Below, one piece after another: positions 34,978 to 43,215 of a stretch of 64,000 bases of DNA. Position numbers and translations under genes: made by a program. Under the pieces are notes generated by a model that had not been told where the DNA came from, did no database searches, and was given only the letters and a program-made list of their open reading frames with translations. Each line of letters opens with the position of its first letter. Position 1 is the first letter of the stretch. Location of the stretch: the NCBI GenBank assembly GCA_020723485.1, contig DYIU01000001.1, positions 941,779-1,005,778 on the forward strand, written 5' to 3'. Origin of the DNA: Acidimicrobium ferrooxidans (lineage in GTDB: Bacteria; Actinomycetota; Geothermincolia; Fen-727; Anoxymicrobiaceae).

Positions 34978-36499
34978 GTCCTTCGTTGAACATGCGCCTG
35001 AGCTCGCGCTTGCGGACCTTGCCGACCGACGAGCGGGGGAGCGCGTTGACAAGGAGTATCTCGCGGGGCCGGCGGAAGGTGGGGAGGCGCCCGGAGCAGA
35101 AGTCGCGGAGCTCGTCGGTCGACGCCGCGGCGCCGGGCCTGAGCACGACGTAGACGGCGACGTCCTCGCCGTAGACCTCGTCCGCCACGCCGATGGCCGC
35201 CGCCTCCATGACGGCCGGGTGCTCGCAGACCGCTTCCTCCACTATTGCGGGCACTATGTTCTCGCCGCCCTTTATTATCAGGTCCTTCTTCCTGTCCGTG
35301 ACGTAGAGGAATCCCTCCTCGTCTAGGTGGCCGACATCCCCGGTATGCAGCCAGCCGTCCCGGAGCACCTCGGCGGTCTCCCCGGGGAGGTTCCAGTACT
35401 CCTTCATCACGTGCGGGCCCCGGATGACAATCTCACCGGTCGTGCCGGGCTCCACCGGATCATCTCCGTCGTCGAAGACCGCGAGCTCGAGGTTCGGGTA
35501 AGCCTTGCCGGTCGCTCCCTCCCGGAACGGGTGGCTGGGCCTCGTCCCGGCGCCCATCCCGCACGTCTCGGTGAGCCCGTACATCTGGCGAATCCGCACG
35601 CCGAACCTCTCGAAGAACTCCGTTCCCAGCCCCTTCGGCAGGGAAGACGCGGCGGACACACAGTCCTCCAGCGAGCTCAGGTCGTAGTCGTCCACCGCGG
35701 GGTGGTGCAGCATCATCGCGAACATCGCCGGGACCCCCGGGAAGACGTTTATGCGGTGCTCCTCGATGAGCCGGAAGCACTGCTCGGGGTCGAACCACCG
35801 CATCAGCACTCCCTTGCCCTCTGTTGCGTCGGACATGGCGCCGGTGCTCATTGCCACCACGCCGTAGATGTGCGCGAGCGGCAGGCACAGGAACATGTTC
35901 TTAGGGCCCGAGAGCTCGTTCACCTCGTGGGAGCTCCTGGCGGTCTCGTAGAGGTTGTTGTGAGTGATGACGACGCCCTTGGGCCTGCCGGTGGTTCCCG
36001 AGGTGTACATTATCATCGCGTCGTCGCCGGGCTCCTTGTCCGCGATGGCGAGGTCGGGCGAGGAGACCTTGAGCAGGCCGTCGTAGTCGAGAGCCCCGGG
36101 CGTGCCCGCGGAGCCCACCACGATGACCCGGCGTACGGACTCCACCTGCGAGGCCGCCTCGAGCACCTTTTGTTCCTGGGTGAAATCGGTGATGACGGCG
36201 GCAGCCCCGGCGTCCTCCAGCATGAAGCGGCACTCCTCGGCCGACAGTATGAAGAGGATGGGAAGGACCACCGCTCCAATTCGGAAGATGCCGCTGAACG
36301 CTTCGAGGACCTCGGGGCAGTTGGACATGGTGACAGCGACGACCTCGCCCGGTTCGATTCCGAGCCCGAGGAGGGCGTTCCCCAGCCTCCCTCCGCGCTC
36401 CCGGACATGCCCGTGGCCGATCCGGCGGCCTTCGAACTCGAGTGTGACGCGCTCGCCGGTTTTGTAGATCCTGTCTTCGAAAAGCTGGGAGATGTTCAC
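34973..36499 (-). CDS. AMP-forming acyl-CoA synthetase
   Basis: The 508-residue ANL enzyme has YTSGTTGRPKGVV (about 165-177), the linker motif TGDVGHLDEEGFLYVTDRKKDLIIKGGENI, and a C-terminal SVGKVRKRELR with the catalytic Lys. It activates a fatty or related carboxylic acid. It is distinct from the operon ligase at 14851. The start is GTG 36499 with only a weak ribosome-binding site. Its stop codon lies within the outer end of a dispersed repeat arm, so the C-terminus may have been set by that repeat. Confidence 0.88.
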   Translation of the reverse strand: MNISQLFEDRIYKTGERVTLEFEGRRIGHGHVRERGGRLGNALLGLGIEPGEVVAVTMSNCPEVLEAFSGIFRIGAVVLPILFILSAEECRFMLEDAGAAAVITDFTQEQKVLEAASQVESVRRVIVVGSAGTPGALDYDGLLKVSSPDLAIADKEPGDDAMIMYTSGTTGRPKGVVITHNNLYETARSSHEVNELSGPKNMFLCLPLAHIYGVVAMSTGAMSDATEGKGVLMRWFDPEQCFRLIEEHRINVFPGVPAMFAMMLHHPAVDDYDLSSLEDCVSAASSLPKGLGTEFFERFGVRIRQMYGLTETCGMGAGTRPSHPFREGATGKAYPNLELAVFDDGDDPVEPGTTGEIVIRGPHVMKEYWNLPGETAEVLRDGWLHTGDVGHLDEEGFLYVTDRKKDLIIKGGENIVPAIVEEAVCEHPAVMEAAAIGVADEVYGEDVAVYVVLRPGAAASTDELRDFCSGRLPTFRRPREILLVNALPRSSVGKVRKRELRRMFNEGR

Positions 36500-36555
36500 G
36501 GCGCCCCGTTTCCCATGGGCCGCGGGTTCGCTGCCCGAATTATAGCACCCGAAAC

Positions 36556-36649
36556 CGCAACATAGGGGTCAGGTCGTTTTGTTGCATATGAGCTCTACGC
36601 TGAGAATGGTTCTGGAAACGCAACAAAACGACCTGACCCCTATGTTGCG
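36556..36649. repeat. Inverted repeat element, GGGGTCAGGTCGTTTTG variant
   Basis: Arms 36556-36585 and 36620-36649 are perfect 30-base reverse complements around a 34-base centre. It lies between the start of the acyl-CoA synthetase (minus) and that of the URO-D gene (plus), so unlike its relatives it is between divergent genes and could affect their promoters. Core GGGGTCAGGTC is shared with 10376. Confidence 0.9.
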
Positions 36650-36692
36650 TGATAGTATCGGAGCAGGCAACCGATGAAAGGCGGTGGTAGCG

Positions 36693-37856
36693 TTGGGTCC
36701 TGTGGAGAGGGTGACAGCAGCGCTGGAGCTCCGGGAGCCGGACCGCGTGCCGACGCTCGACGTGATGGAGGAGCTGACCAACATCTATGACGTCCTGGGC
36801 AAGAGGCCCATCCCGATATCCTTCCTCTTCCGCAACCCTGTGACCGGGTGGGTGGTGGACAAGGCCTCCGGACTGGTCAACCGGTTCGTTATCGACGGAG
36901 AGATGGATGAGATGTCCTACGACCGCACAATGGCGGCGGTCAAACTGGGGTACGACTCCGCATGGGTGATGCACGTCCCCATCTGGCGGTTCCACGACAC
37001 GAAGACGACCCACGACATCTACGGCCGTTTTTACGACGTGGTCTTCGACTCGAGGGGCAACCTGGGGACCCCGATGTACAAGGGGGGCCTCATCTCCTCG
37101 CCCGACGACTGGAAGGCGTGGGACAAACGCGACATCATGAAGCTACCGGAGCGGGCCAACAAGGTCTGGAAGCACATACAGGCCGACATGGGCGACCGCA
37201 TCTTCATCTTCGCGAGCTTCCTCTACGGTGTGTTCGAGAACTCTTGGCAGCCGATGGGCTTCGACCGCTGGGCCGTGGCGATGAGGCGCGAGAAGGAGTT
37301 CATGCGGCGGTTCATCAAGTTCTGGGAGGACTTCTACTGCATGATGGTAGAGGCCATCGCGGACGCCGGCGTGCCCGGCATCATCTACTCCGACGACCAG
37401 GCGTACCGCTCCGGCCCGATGCTCAACCCGAAGATGATGGACGAGTGGTACGGCGAGGCTTTCCGGCGCATAGTGGAGACCTCGCACAAGCTGGGGATGA
37501 AGGCCGTGGTCCACACCGACGGGAACGTCTATCCCCTCCTCGAGTGGTTCGCCTCCTGCGGGTTTGACGGGGTCCACGCGCTCGAGCCCACTGCGGGGGT
37601 CGAACTGGCTAAGGTGAAGGAGATGGTGGGGGACAGGATGTGCCTGCTCGGGAACATGGACGTGACGCACATCCTGGTGGACGCCTCGAAGGAGGAGGTC
37701 TACGAGGCGGTCCGCAGGTCCATCGCCGACGCCGGGGCTGGCGGCGGCTACATAATCGCACCGACCAACAGCCACCCCGGGATGTCGCCGCGAAACATCC
37801 GCTGGATGCTCGAGGCGACCGAGAAGTATGGCGGGTACCCGCTCGACCTCGGCTGA
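36693..37856 (+). CDS. Uroporphyrinogen-decarboxylase-family methyltransferase, H-x-C site altered
   Basis: The 387-residue protein aligns end to end with the paralogue at 41444, and that alignment fixes the start at TTG 36693 (LGPVERVTAALELREPDRVPT against MTPHERVIAALELREPDRVPT). The motif that holds zinc in MtaA-type enzymes is VVHTDGN here, with the Cys changed to Asp, while its paralogues at 23038 and 41444 keep HSCGN and HTCGN. This suggests a changed metal site or a different methyl acceptor. GGCGGTGG precedes the start. It is followed after about 110 bases by tatA on the same strand. Confidence 0.85.
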   Translation: MGPVERVTAALELREPDRVPTLDVMEELTNIYDVLGKRPIPISFLFRNPVTGWVVDKASGLVNRFVIDGEMDEMSYDRTMAAVKLGYDSAWVMHVPIWRFHDTKTTHDIYGRFYDVVFDSRGNLGTPMYKGGLISSPDDWKAWDKRDIMKLPERANKVWKHIQADMGDRIFIFASFLYGVFENSWQPMGFDRWAVAMRREKEFMRRFIKFWEDFYCMMVEAIADAGVPGIIYSDDQAYRSGPMLNPKMMDEWYGEAFRRIVETSHKLGMKAVVHTDGNVYPLLEWFASCGFDGVHALEPTAGVELAKVKEMVGDRMCLLGNMDVTHILVDASKEEVYEAVRRSIADAGAGGGYIIAPTNSHPGMSPRNIRWMLEATEKYGGYPLDLG

Positions 37857-37965
37857 CCAGGGATCGGCGCGGTCCGCTCCCGCGCCCCGAGCAGGACATC
37901 CGTCAAGGCGCGAACCGGCCTTTTCGCCTATAATCTCTTCCTGACAAACAATGAACGGAGTATAG

Positions 37966-38181
37966 ATGTTCGGACTCGGACCGACAGAGCTCGTAATAAT
38001 ACTGGTCCTCGCGCTGGTCGTATTCGGCCCCTCGAGGCTGCCCAAGGTAGGCCAGTCAGTAGGAGAGATGTTCCGCAACTTCCGGCACGTCAAGGATACA
38101 ACCGGCAAGCTCCAGGACGACTTGAAGAAAGAGGTCGAGGACATGGTCCTCGGCCCCTCCGACAGCGAAGTGCGCGGTTAA
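37966..38181 (+). CDS. tatA: Twin-arginine translocase subunit TatA
   Basis: This 71-residue protein is a typical TatA/E: a short periplasmic start, a single transmembrane helix (ELVIILVLALVVF, about 8-20), the FGPSRLPKVG hinge and an amphipathic helix, then a charged tail. It would form the Tat pore that exports folded, cofactor-loaded proteins. No tatC is near, so this is an isolated or additional copy. Its last four bases overlap the convergent amidohydrolase gene. Confidence 0.92.
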   Translation: MFGLGPTELVIILVLALVVFGPSRLPKVGQSVGEMFRNFRHVKDTTGKLQDDLKKEVEDMVLGPSDSEVRG

Positions 38182-39050
38182 GGCACCAGGGCTAGGATGT
38201 TCCCGCTCAGCAGCTTCTCCTCGAGACCGCGGTCGCCGCGGGCCGCTTTCCGCGCGATGCCGAGCGCGAACCTCTGGTTGCTCTCCGGCCAGTCCGAGCC
38301 GAAGAGGACCCTGTCCTCGCCCGCGGCCCTGAGAGCCTCTCTCACCACCCTCAGCGGCTGGAACGAGGTGTCGAGGTAGACCGAGTCGTGACGCCTTGCT
38401 AGCTCGATGGCCTTATCCGGGAAGTAGAGCCCCGAGTGCCCCAGGATGAACGGGACGTCCGGGAAGGCGGTGATGAGCCCCTCGAAGCGCGCGGTGTCGC
38501 CGTACGCCGAGCATGGATCCGGGGTCACGAAGTAGTGGAACTCACCCGTGTGCGCGATGACCGGGCGCCCGTATCCGCGGAACGCCTCGAGCAGGTCGAA
38601 GTAGAAGGCGTCCTCCGGCGGGATGCGCTGGAGTATGGGGTGTATCTTGAGGCCCCTGCACCCGCCTTTCATATCCCGGTGGAGCTTACCCTCCCAACCA
38701 TCGCCGGGGCAGCTGGTGGTGAAAGGTATCAGCCTCTCTTCGCCCGCGCACTGCTCGAGGTAGTCGCTACCGGTCGAGAAGGGCGCGACCGGAAGGACGA
38801 CGCTCCTGTCGATGCCGGCGCGGTCCATCCTTTCGAGGAGGTGCTTCTTCGAACCCATCGACAGGCGGAGCTGGTTCTCGGCTGATATGAGCACGCGGGC
38901 CCACTCGGGCGGCGCTCCTCTCCACAGGGGATTCCTGAAGCCCAGCACCTGGTAGGTATACATGAGTCCCAGGGGCTCGCGCCGCCGCTCGGGGCGGGGT
39001 ATGACACCCGGGATGGGGAGCTCCAGGTGGGAGTGCGCGTCGACTATCAT
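38178..39050 (-). CDS. Amidohydrolase-2 family hydrolase
   Basis: This 290-residue TIM-barrel protein starts VDAHSHLELP with the HxH metal site (6-8 region). It has GLKIHP, VIAHTGE, ILGHSG and the terminal FGSDWPES with the catalytic Asp. It is in the same superfamily as the protein at 11842. Likely a hydrolase or decarboxylase of a carboxylated or cyclic compound. ATG 39050 is chosen because the metal-binding motif begins right there; a longer frame to 39119 adds a Ser/Gly-rich stretch. The flavodoxin gene lies 11 bases upstream on the same strand, so they are probably co-transcribed. Confidence 0.84.
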   Translation of the reverse strand: MIVDAHSHLELPIPGVIPRPERRREPLGLMYTYQVLGFRNPLWRGAPPEWARVLISAENQLRLSMGSKKHLLERMDRAGIDRSVVLPVAPFSTGSDYLEQCAGEERLIPFTTSCPGDGWEGKLHRDMKGGCRGLKIHPILQRIPPEDAFYFDLLEAFRGYGRPVIAHTGEFHYFVTPDPCSAYGDTARFEGLITAFPDVPFILGHSGLYFPDKAIELARRHDSVYLDTSFQPLRVVREALRAAGEDRVLFGSDWPESNQRFALGIARKAARGDRGLEEKLLSGNILALVP

Positions 39051-39060
39051 GCGGCCGCCC

Positions 39061-39555
39061 CTAGAACTTCGATACGGCTCCCCTGGCCCACTGGCGCGCG
39101 CGCTCGAGCCTGGAGGCATCCGGCTGGCCCTTCGTCTCAGGCTGGCGCCTTCCGAACTCCTCGAACATCGGGTTGCCGCTCTTCAGCAGGGCCTCGGCGA
39201 CGGGCTCGGCCAGCTCTCCCTGGCAGTCGAAGAAATCCACCAGTTCCGCCGTAGACGCCGCGTCCTTGCAGTTCTGCAGCCAGCCCTCCTGCTCTGCTTC
39301 CTCCTCCGGGGCGGCGTGCGTCACGAAGAGCGCTATCTTTTTGCCTTCGGCGTTGCTTTCGAGGAACTCCTTGGCGGGTGGGGCCGCACCGAACGCGACC
39401 ACCGGGAACCCGATGAACAGGGCGTCGTAGCCCTCGAGGTCGGAGAGTTCGGTGATGTCTTTCAGTTCCTTCTCGTCCGGGAGCTCATCGAAAATCGCCT
39501 CGGCGACCTTCTTCGTGTTGCCGGTCTGGGAGAAATATGCGACGAGAGCCTTCAT
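39061..39555 (-). CDS. Flavodoxin
   Basis: The 164-residue protein has the FMN phosphate loop YFSQTGNTKKVA (8-19) and the expected flavodoxin fold (ALFIGFPVVAFGAAPPAKEF). It would carry electrons at low potential in the cytoplasm. The C-terminal 30 residues are charged and low in complexity. It is followed by the amidohydrolase on the same strand. A T-rich terminator of the upstream gene ends just before it at 39583-39628. Confidence 0.87.
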   Translation of the reverse strand: MKALVAYFSQTGNTKKVAEAIFDELPDEKELKDITELSDLEGYDALFIGFPVVAFGAAPPAKEFLESNAEGKKIALFVTHAAPEEEAEQEGWLQNCKDAASTAELVDFFDCQGELAEPVAEALLKSGNPMFEEFGRRQPETKGQPDASRLERARQWARGAVSKF

Positions 39556-39582
39556 GAGCGTCCTCCTTTGGAAGTTCGAGTA

Positions 39583-39628
39583 GCATTATATAAAAGAAAA
39601 GGCAGGGGCGGGATGTTCCGCCCCTGCC
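39583..39628 (-). terminator. Rho-independent terminator of the gene at 39650
   Basis: On the minus strand an 11-bp stem (39628-39618 with 39611-39601, GGCAGGGGCGG arm) has a 6-base loop and is followed by TTTTCTTTTATATAA. This is a classic terminator, 22 bases after the stop of the membrane protein gene. Confidence 0.88.
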
Positions 39629-39649
39629 GGTCCAGTCGCAGTCACACTG

Positions 39650-40621
39650 CTAGGCGCTCGCGCCGATGAGCTCCTTGACCTCTTCGACCTTCTCGGCGGA
39701 GAGCTCCCAGACCGCCGGGCCGTTCATAGAGTCGACCTTGAGTATCTTCTTGAGGAGCCATGGGCCGACACTGCTCGCCCCCGTACCGTAGATGGCCGCG
39801 AAGGCAGCGAGGCCCTTGATCCAGCCGAACCACCTGATGAGAAGGTGCGCCACGACCGCCCCGCCGAGGCCTGCGCCGAACACCGCTCCCAGCAGATAGG
39901 AATCGACCTTCGCATGCTCCACCAGCTGCTCCATCATGTCTTCGGGCATCTGGAAGTCGACCTGCTCGTCCATCTCATACCCCTCGAGCAGCCACGTGCC
40001 TATCCAGTAGAGCATCAGCGGGATGAAGAACGCCCCGTAGGCGAGCAGTATCCGCACAACGTCGCTCGTGAGCCACCCGAACACGTTGGTCCACTTCCAG
40101 TTGTCGAATGCCTCGCGGTTGCGCGAGAAGAACCGCTGGTAGCCGGTCTTGTCCCAGCCGTTTACCAGGATGAACCAGAAGCCGAGGTACGACATCATAG
40201 TGTGGAGCGCCGCGTTGAAGTACTTGCCCTTCATCAGGCTGTTGTAGGTCGCCCAGTAGCCCAGTATGCCCTGCGTCACGTTGGTGATAGAGAAAGCGCT
40301 CACCAGCCAGCCCGGTATGGTCTCGTACGAGCCGACCTGCATGGTCTCCCAGTTGGGGTTGGACCATAACAGGTTGGCCCCGGACGGGACGAACAGGAGC
40401 GCCAGGAACAGCACGGTCTTCAGGAAGTACTGGTTGTCGAACGCCGGGCTGTCGCCCTTCTCGATCTCCTGGATGACCCTGCGCAGGCTCAGGACCTCCT
40501 GCGCGCCGAACCTTTTCTCGCCCGGGTCGCGCTCTTTCTGCGCCTTGCGCAGCTGACGGAACGCTCCCAGCGCGAAGCTCGCCCCGATCCCATAGGACCA
40601 GAACACGTCAACTTCTACCAT
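39650..40621 (-). CDS. Polytopic membrane protein, unknown
   Basis: The 323-residue protein has about five to six hydrophobic helices (for example FLKTVLFLALLFVPSGANLL, ALHTMMSYLGFWFILVNGW, RILLAYGAFFIPLMLYWIG, LGAVFGAGLGGAVVAHLLI). It also carries charged loops and a C-terminal soluble helix. The family is not known to me. ATG 40621 has AAAGGAGGTAG. It is transcribed downstream of a TetR gene on the same strand, with a 27-base gap, and ends at a strong terminator, so the two form one unit. The regulator may respond to what this protein transports or senses. Confidence 0.8.
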   Translation of the reverse strand: MVEVDVFWSYGIGASFALGAFRQLRKAQKERDPGEKRFGAQEVLSLRRVIQEIEKGDSPAFDNQYFLKTVLFLALLFVPSGANLLWSNPNWETMQVGSYETIPGWLVSAFSITNVTQGILGYWATYNSLMKGKYFNAALHTMMSYLGFWFILVNGWDKTGYQRFFSRNREAFDNWKWTNVFGWLTSDVVRILLAYGAFFIPLMLYWIGTWLLEGYEMDEQVDFQMPEDMMEQLVEHAKVDSYLLGAVFGAGLGGAVVAHLLIRWFGWIKGLAAFAAIYGTGASSVGPWLLKKILKVDSMNGPAVWELSAEKVEEVKELIGASA

Positions 40622-40648
40622 CTGACTACCTCCTTTGCCGCCCGTCCC

Positions 40649-41263
40649 TCACGGCCTCGCGGCCATTCCTTCGAGCATCAGACCTATGATGGTGTCGAAC
40701 CATACCTTCTTCGCCTCGTCGAACGGCTCGGGCTCCTTCGCGAGCTGCTTCGCCGCCTCGAAGAGCATCGCGTTCAGCGCCTGCGCGGTCTCCCAGGTGT
40801 GGATGTCGCTCCTCAGGAATCCTTTCTCCACACCGTTCTTCAGGTACCCCTCCGTGTAGGACGCGAAGAGGTTGAACGCGGCGTCTATCTTGCCGATTAT
40901 CTCCGACGGGATGCCGAGCTTCTCGTAGTAGATCCAGCTCGCGAGCATGGGGTCGTCCATCATGGCCCCGACGAGCCCCTCGCCTATCTGGTAGAGGCGC
41001 TCGCGGTATTCCTCGAGGGTGTTTATCTCCCTGGCGGGGATGTCGAGCACGACGCGCGTTATCCTGGTGATGACCTCGTCGAGCACCGCGGCGGCTATGT
41101 CCTGCTTGTTCTTGAAGTAGCGGTAGATGGTGCCGTGGCCCATCTCGAGCTCGGCGGCAATATCGGCGACGGAGGTGTTATGGTAGCCCTTCTCGGAGAC
41201 TACCTTGAGCGCGGCTTCGAGGATCTCCTGTCGCCTGATATCGGAGATGCTGACCTTCGCCAT
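40649..41263 (-). CDS. TetR family transcriptional regulator
   Basis: The 204-residue regulator has a TetR HTH at about 10-55 (VADIAAELEMGHGTIYRYFKNKQDI) and an effector domain with a long helix bundle. ATG 41263 has GGAGGCTCG just upstream; the longer in-frame start at 41296 is less likely. It is divergent from the URO-D gene at 41444 with 180 bases between, and co-directional with the membrane protein downstream. It may control either. No clear palindrome was found in the shared intergenic region. Confidence 0.9.
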   Translation of the reverse strand: MAKVSISDIRRQEILEAALKVVSEKGYHNTSVADIAAELEMGHGTIYRYFKNKQDIAAAVLDEVITRITRVVLDIPAREINTLEEYRERLYQIGEGLVGAMMDDPMLASWIYYEKLGIPSEIIGKIDAAFNLFASYTEGYLKNGVEKGFLRSDIHTWETAQALNAMLFEAAKQLAKEPEPFDEAKKVWFDTIIGLMLEGMAARP

Positions 41264-41443
41264 CGAGCCTCCCGGGTTGCCGGAACCGGACGTCACAGAA
41301 CTGAACCAATTGTCAGCTTACGGAATGATATATCAGTCCAGTAGCCGATTTCAATACCAGGATGTTGTTTTTTCGCTGGTCAGGATTGTGTTTCGCGGAT
41401 AATATGGCGGCAGAAATTCCACCGAGTCGGAAAGGCAGCCGCC

Positions 41444-42595
41444 ATGACTCCGCACGAGAGGGTGATTGCCGCGCTCGAGCTCCGCGAGCCGGACCGCGTC
41501 CCGACATTCGACATGATGTACGAGCTTTCCAACATCGCGGAAATACTCGGCAAGAGACCGGATCCTTACGGCTTTGTTTTCACCAACAAGTACGCGAGCA
41601 AGGCCTTCGACTTCGCGGCAGCTCACCTCGACCTGAGCCGCATGGTCGAGAAGGGCATGGACGACTTCGCCTACGACAACACCGCTGCCGCGGTGAATCT
41701 CGGGTACGACTCGGCGTGGATAATCCATACCCCGACCTGGATATACCAGAGCGCGAAGAAGATACACGACATCTATGGGCGGGCATGGGACGTGCTGGTA
41801 GATTCGCAGGGCAACCTGCAGTCCCCGATGTACAGCGGCGGGCTCATAAAGAGCGCGTCCGACTGGGAGGCCTGGGACAGGAGCCGCGTCTTCCGCATGC
41901 CGGAGCTCACCCGGCGCATCTACTCGAAGATACAGAGGGATTTCGGGGACCGGATATTCATCTTCGGGTGCTTTCACGGCGGCCTGTTCGAGCTGAGCTG
42001 GCAGAGCATGGGTTTCGAGGAGTTCGTCAGGGCCACCCGCAGGGAGAGGGACCATGTCCAGCGGGTCATACGGTTTCTGACCGACCTCTACTGCATGATG
42101 CTCGAGGCGATGGCGGACGCCGGCCTGCCCGGGGTCATCTACCCGGACGACCTCGCGTACCGCTCCGGCCCGATGCTGAGTCCGAAGATGCTCGAGGAGC
42201 TGTACGGCGACTCGTTCCGGCGCATCACCTCCACCGCTCACCTGTACGGCATGAAAGTCGTGGTGCACACATGCGGCAACGTGTACTCACTGCTCGACTG
42301 GCTCGCCGACTGCGGCTTTGACGGCATCCACGGGCTCGAGCCTACGGCCGGCGTCGAGCTGGCGAAAGCCAAGGAGATGATCGGCGACAGGATGTGCCTG
42401 GTCGGCAACATCGACGTCACCCACGTGCTCGTGGACGCGGGCAGGGAGGAGGTCTTCGACGCGGTCAGGCGCGCCATCGAGGATGCGGGCGCCGGAGGCG
42501 GCTACATCGTCGCGAACACCAACACCCACCCCGACATCAAGGTGCGGAACCTGCGCTGGATGCTCGAGGCCGTCGAGGAGTACGGCCGCTACTAG
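41444..42595 (+). CDS. Uroporphyrinogen-decarboxylase-family methyltransferase
   Basis: The 383-residue protein is close to the paralogues at 36693 and 23038 and keeps the H-x-C metal motif (VVHTCGN). It shares EAMADAGLPGVIYPDDLAYRSGPMLSPKM with 23038. It is probably a methyltransferase of the MtaA/MtbA type acting on a methyl-corrinoid protein; that partner is not in the window. ATG 41444 follows GGAAAGGCAGCC. Its TAG stop (42593-42595) is the first three bases of an inverted repeat. Confidence 0.87.
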   Translation: MTPHERVIAALELREPDRVPTFDMMYELSNIAEILGKRPDPYGFVFTNKYASKAFDFAAAHLDLSRMVEKGMDDFAYDNTAAAVNLGYDSAWIIHTPTWIYQSAKKIHDIYGRAWDVLVDSQGNLQSPMYSGGLIKSASDWEAWDRSRVFRMPELTRRIYSKIQRDFGDRIFIFGCFHGGLFELSWQSMGFEEFVRATRRERDHVQRVIRFLTDLYCMMLEAMADAGLPGVIYPDDLAYRSGPMLSPKMLEELYGDSFRRITSTAHLYGMKVVVHTCGNVYSLLDWLADCGFDGIHGLEPTAGVELAKAKEMIGDRMCLVGNIDVTHVLVDAGREEVFDAVRRAIEDAGAGGGYIVANTNTHPDIKVRNLRWMLEAVEEYGRY

Positions 42596-42759
42596 TGTCG
42601 GACATTTGCATCACAGAAAGCGTCTCTCTTACATACAAGCAACACAAGCAACATGAATAACGGCTTGGGTGGCTCTGGAACCCTCAAAGACGTGATTCCC
42701 GTTGAAGATGAGTCATCGTTCAGCTTCTGTTGCTGCTGTTATGCAAATGTCCGACACTA
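42593..42759. repeat. Inverted repeat element, TAGTGTCGGACATTTGCAT family
   Basis: Arms TAGTGTCGGACATTTGCAT (42593-42611) and its exact complement (42741-42759) enclose 129 bases; with one mismatch the arms extend five more bases inward. The left arm begins at the stop codon of the URO-D gene and the right arm touches the stop codon (42760-42762) of the convergent DUF3795 gene. The interior has short CAAGCAACA repeats and no gene. Different sequence from the GGGGTCAG family, same placement. Confidence 0.85.
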
Positions 42760-43203
42760 TCATTTTTTCGAGTACCACCAGCGCTTGCCCTCGGCCCAGG
42801 CGTCGACGCCGTCCTTGCGGATCTTGCGCAGGTTCTTCAGGTGGCCGTCCCCGTGCACCGGGACGAGGAACTCGAGCTTCTCACAGGAGGCGAAATCCTC
42901 GCACTCCCAGCACCCCTCGAGCTCGTTCTTCTGCGCGCACTGGGCGATGTGGCAGAACTTTGAGCGCGAACCGCCGCGGCACCCCTTGCAGCGCATCTTC
43001 ACCATCTGGCCCATGAACTCGTAGGCGGTCTGGTACGCCTCGAGGTCCATGAACGGGATGACCTCGGCGACCTTCTCAAAGCGCGAATCCCGCAGTTCCT
43101 TCCGCAGGTCGCGGGCCAGGTCAGGAACGGTCCCCTTGCCGAAAACGCAGTCGCCGCAGTAGAGGCCGCAGTACGATGTGAGCGCAGCGTGATCGCCTTC
43201 CAT
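42760..43203 (-). CDS. DUF3795 cysteine-rich protein
   Basis: The 147-residue protein begins with SYCGLYCGDC, the conserved DUF3795 start, followed by a Cys cluster CKGCRGG, FCHIAQC, GCWECEDFASC. These probably bind metal; no function is established for the family. It is intact, unlike the partial relative at the left window edge. It follows the FkbM methyltransferase gene on the same strand with a 12-base gap and ends exactly at a repeat arm. Confidence 0.85.
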   Translation of the reverse strand: MEGDHAALTSYCGLYCGDCVFGKGTVPDLARDLRKELRDSRFEKVAEVIPFMDLEAYQTAYEFMGQMVKMRCKGCRGGSRSKFCHIAQCAQKNELEGCWECEDFASCEKLEFLVPVHGDGHLKNLRKIRKDGVDAWAEGKRWWYSKK

Positions 43204-43215
43204 CTTGAGCCCCTT

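Noticed and set aside
36556-36649. Rho-independent terminator
   Set aside because: The stem is long, but it lies between divergent gene starts, has no T tract at either end, and matches a dispersed repeat family.
42630-42740. CRISPR-like or tandem repeat (CAAGCAACACAAGCAACA)
   Set aside because: Only two short copies, no spacers or regular period; it is the interior of an inverted repeat element.
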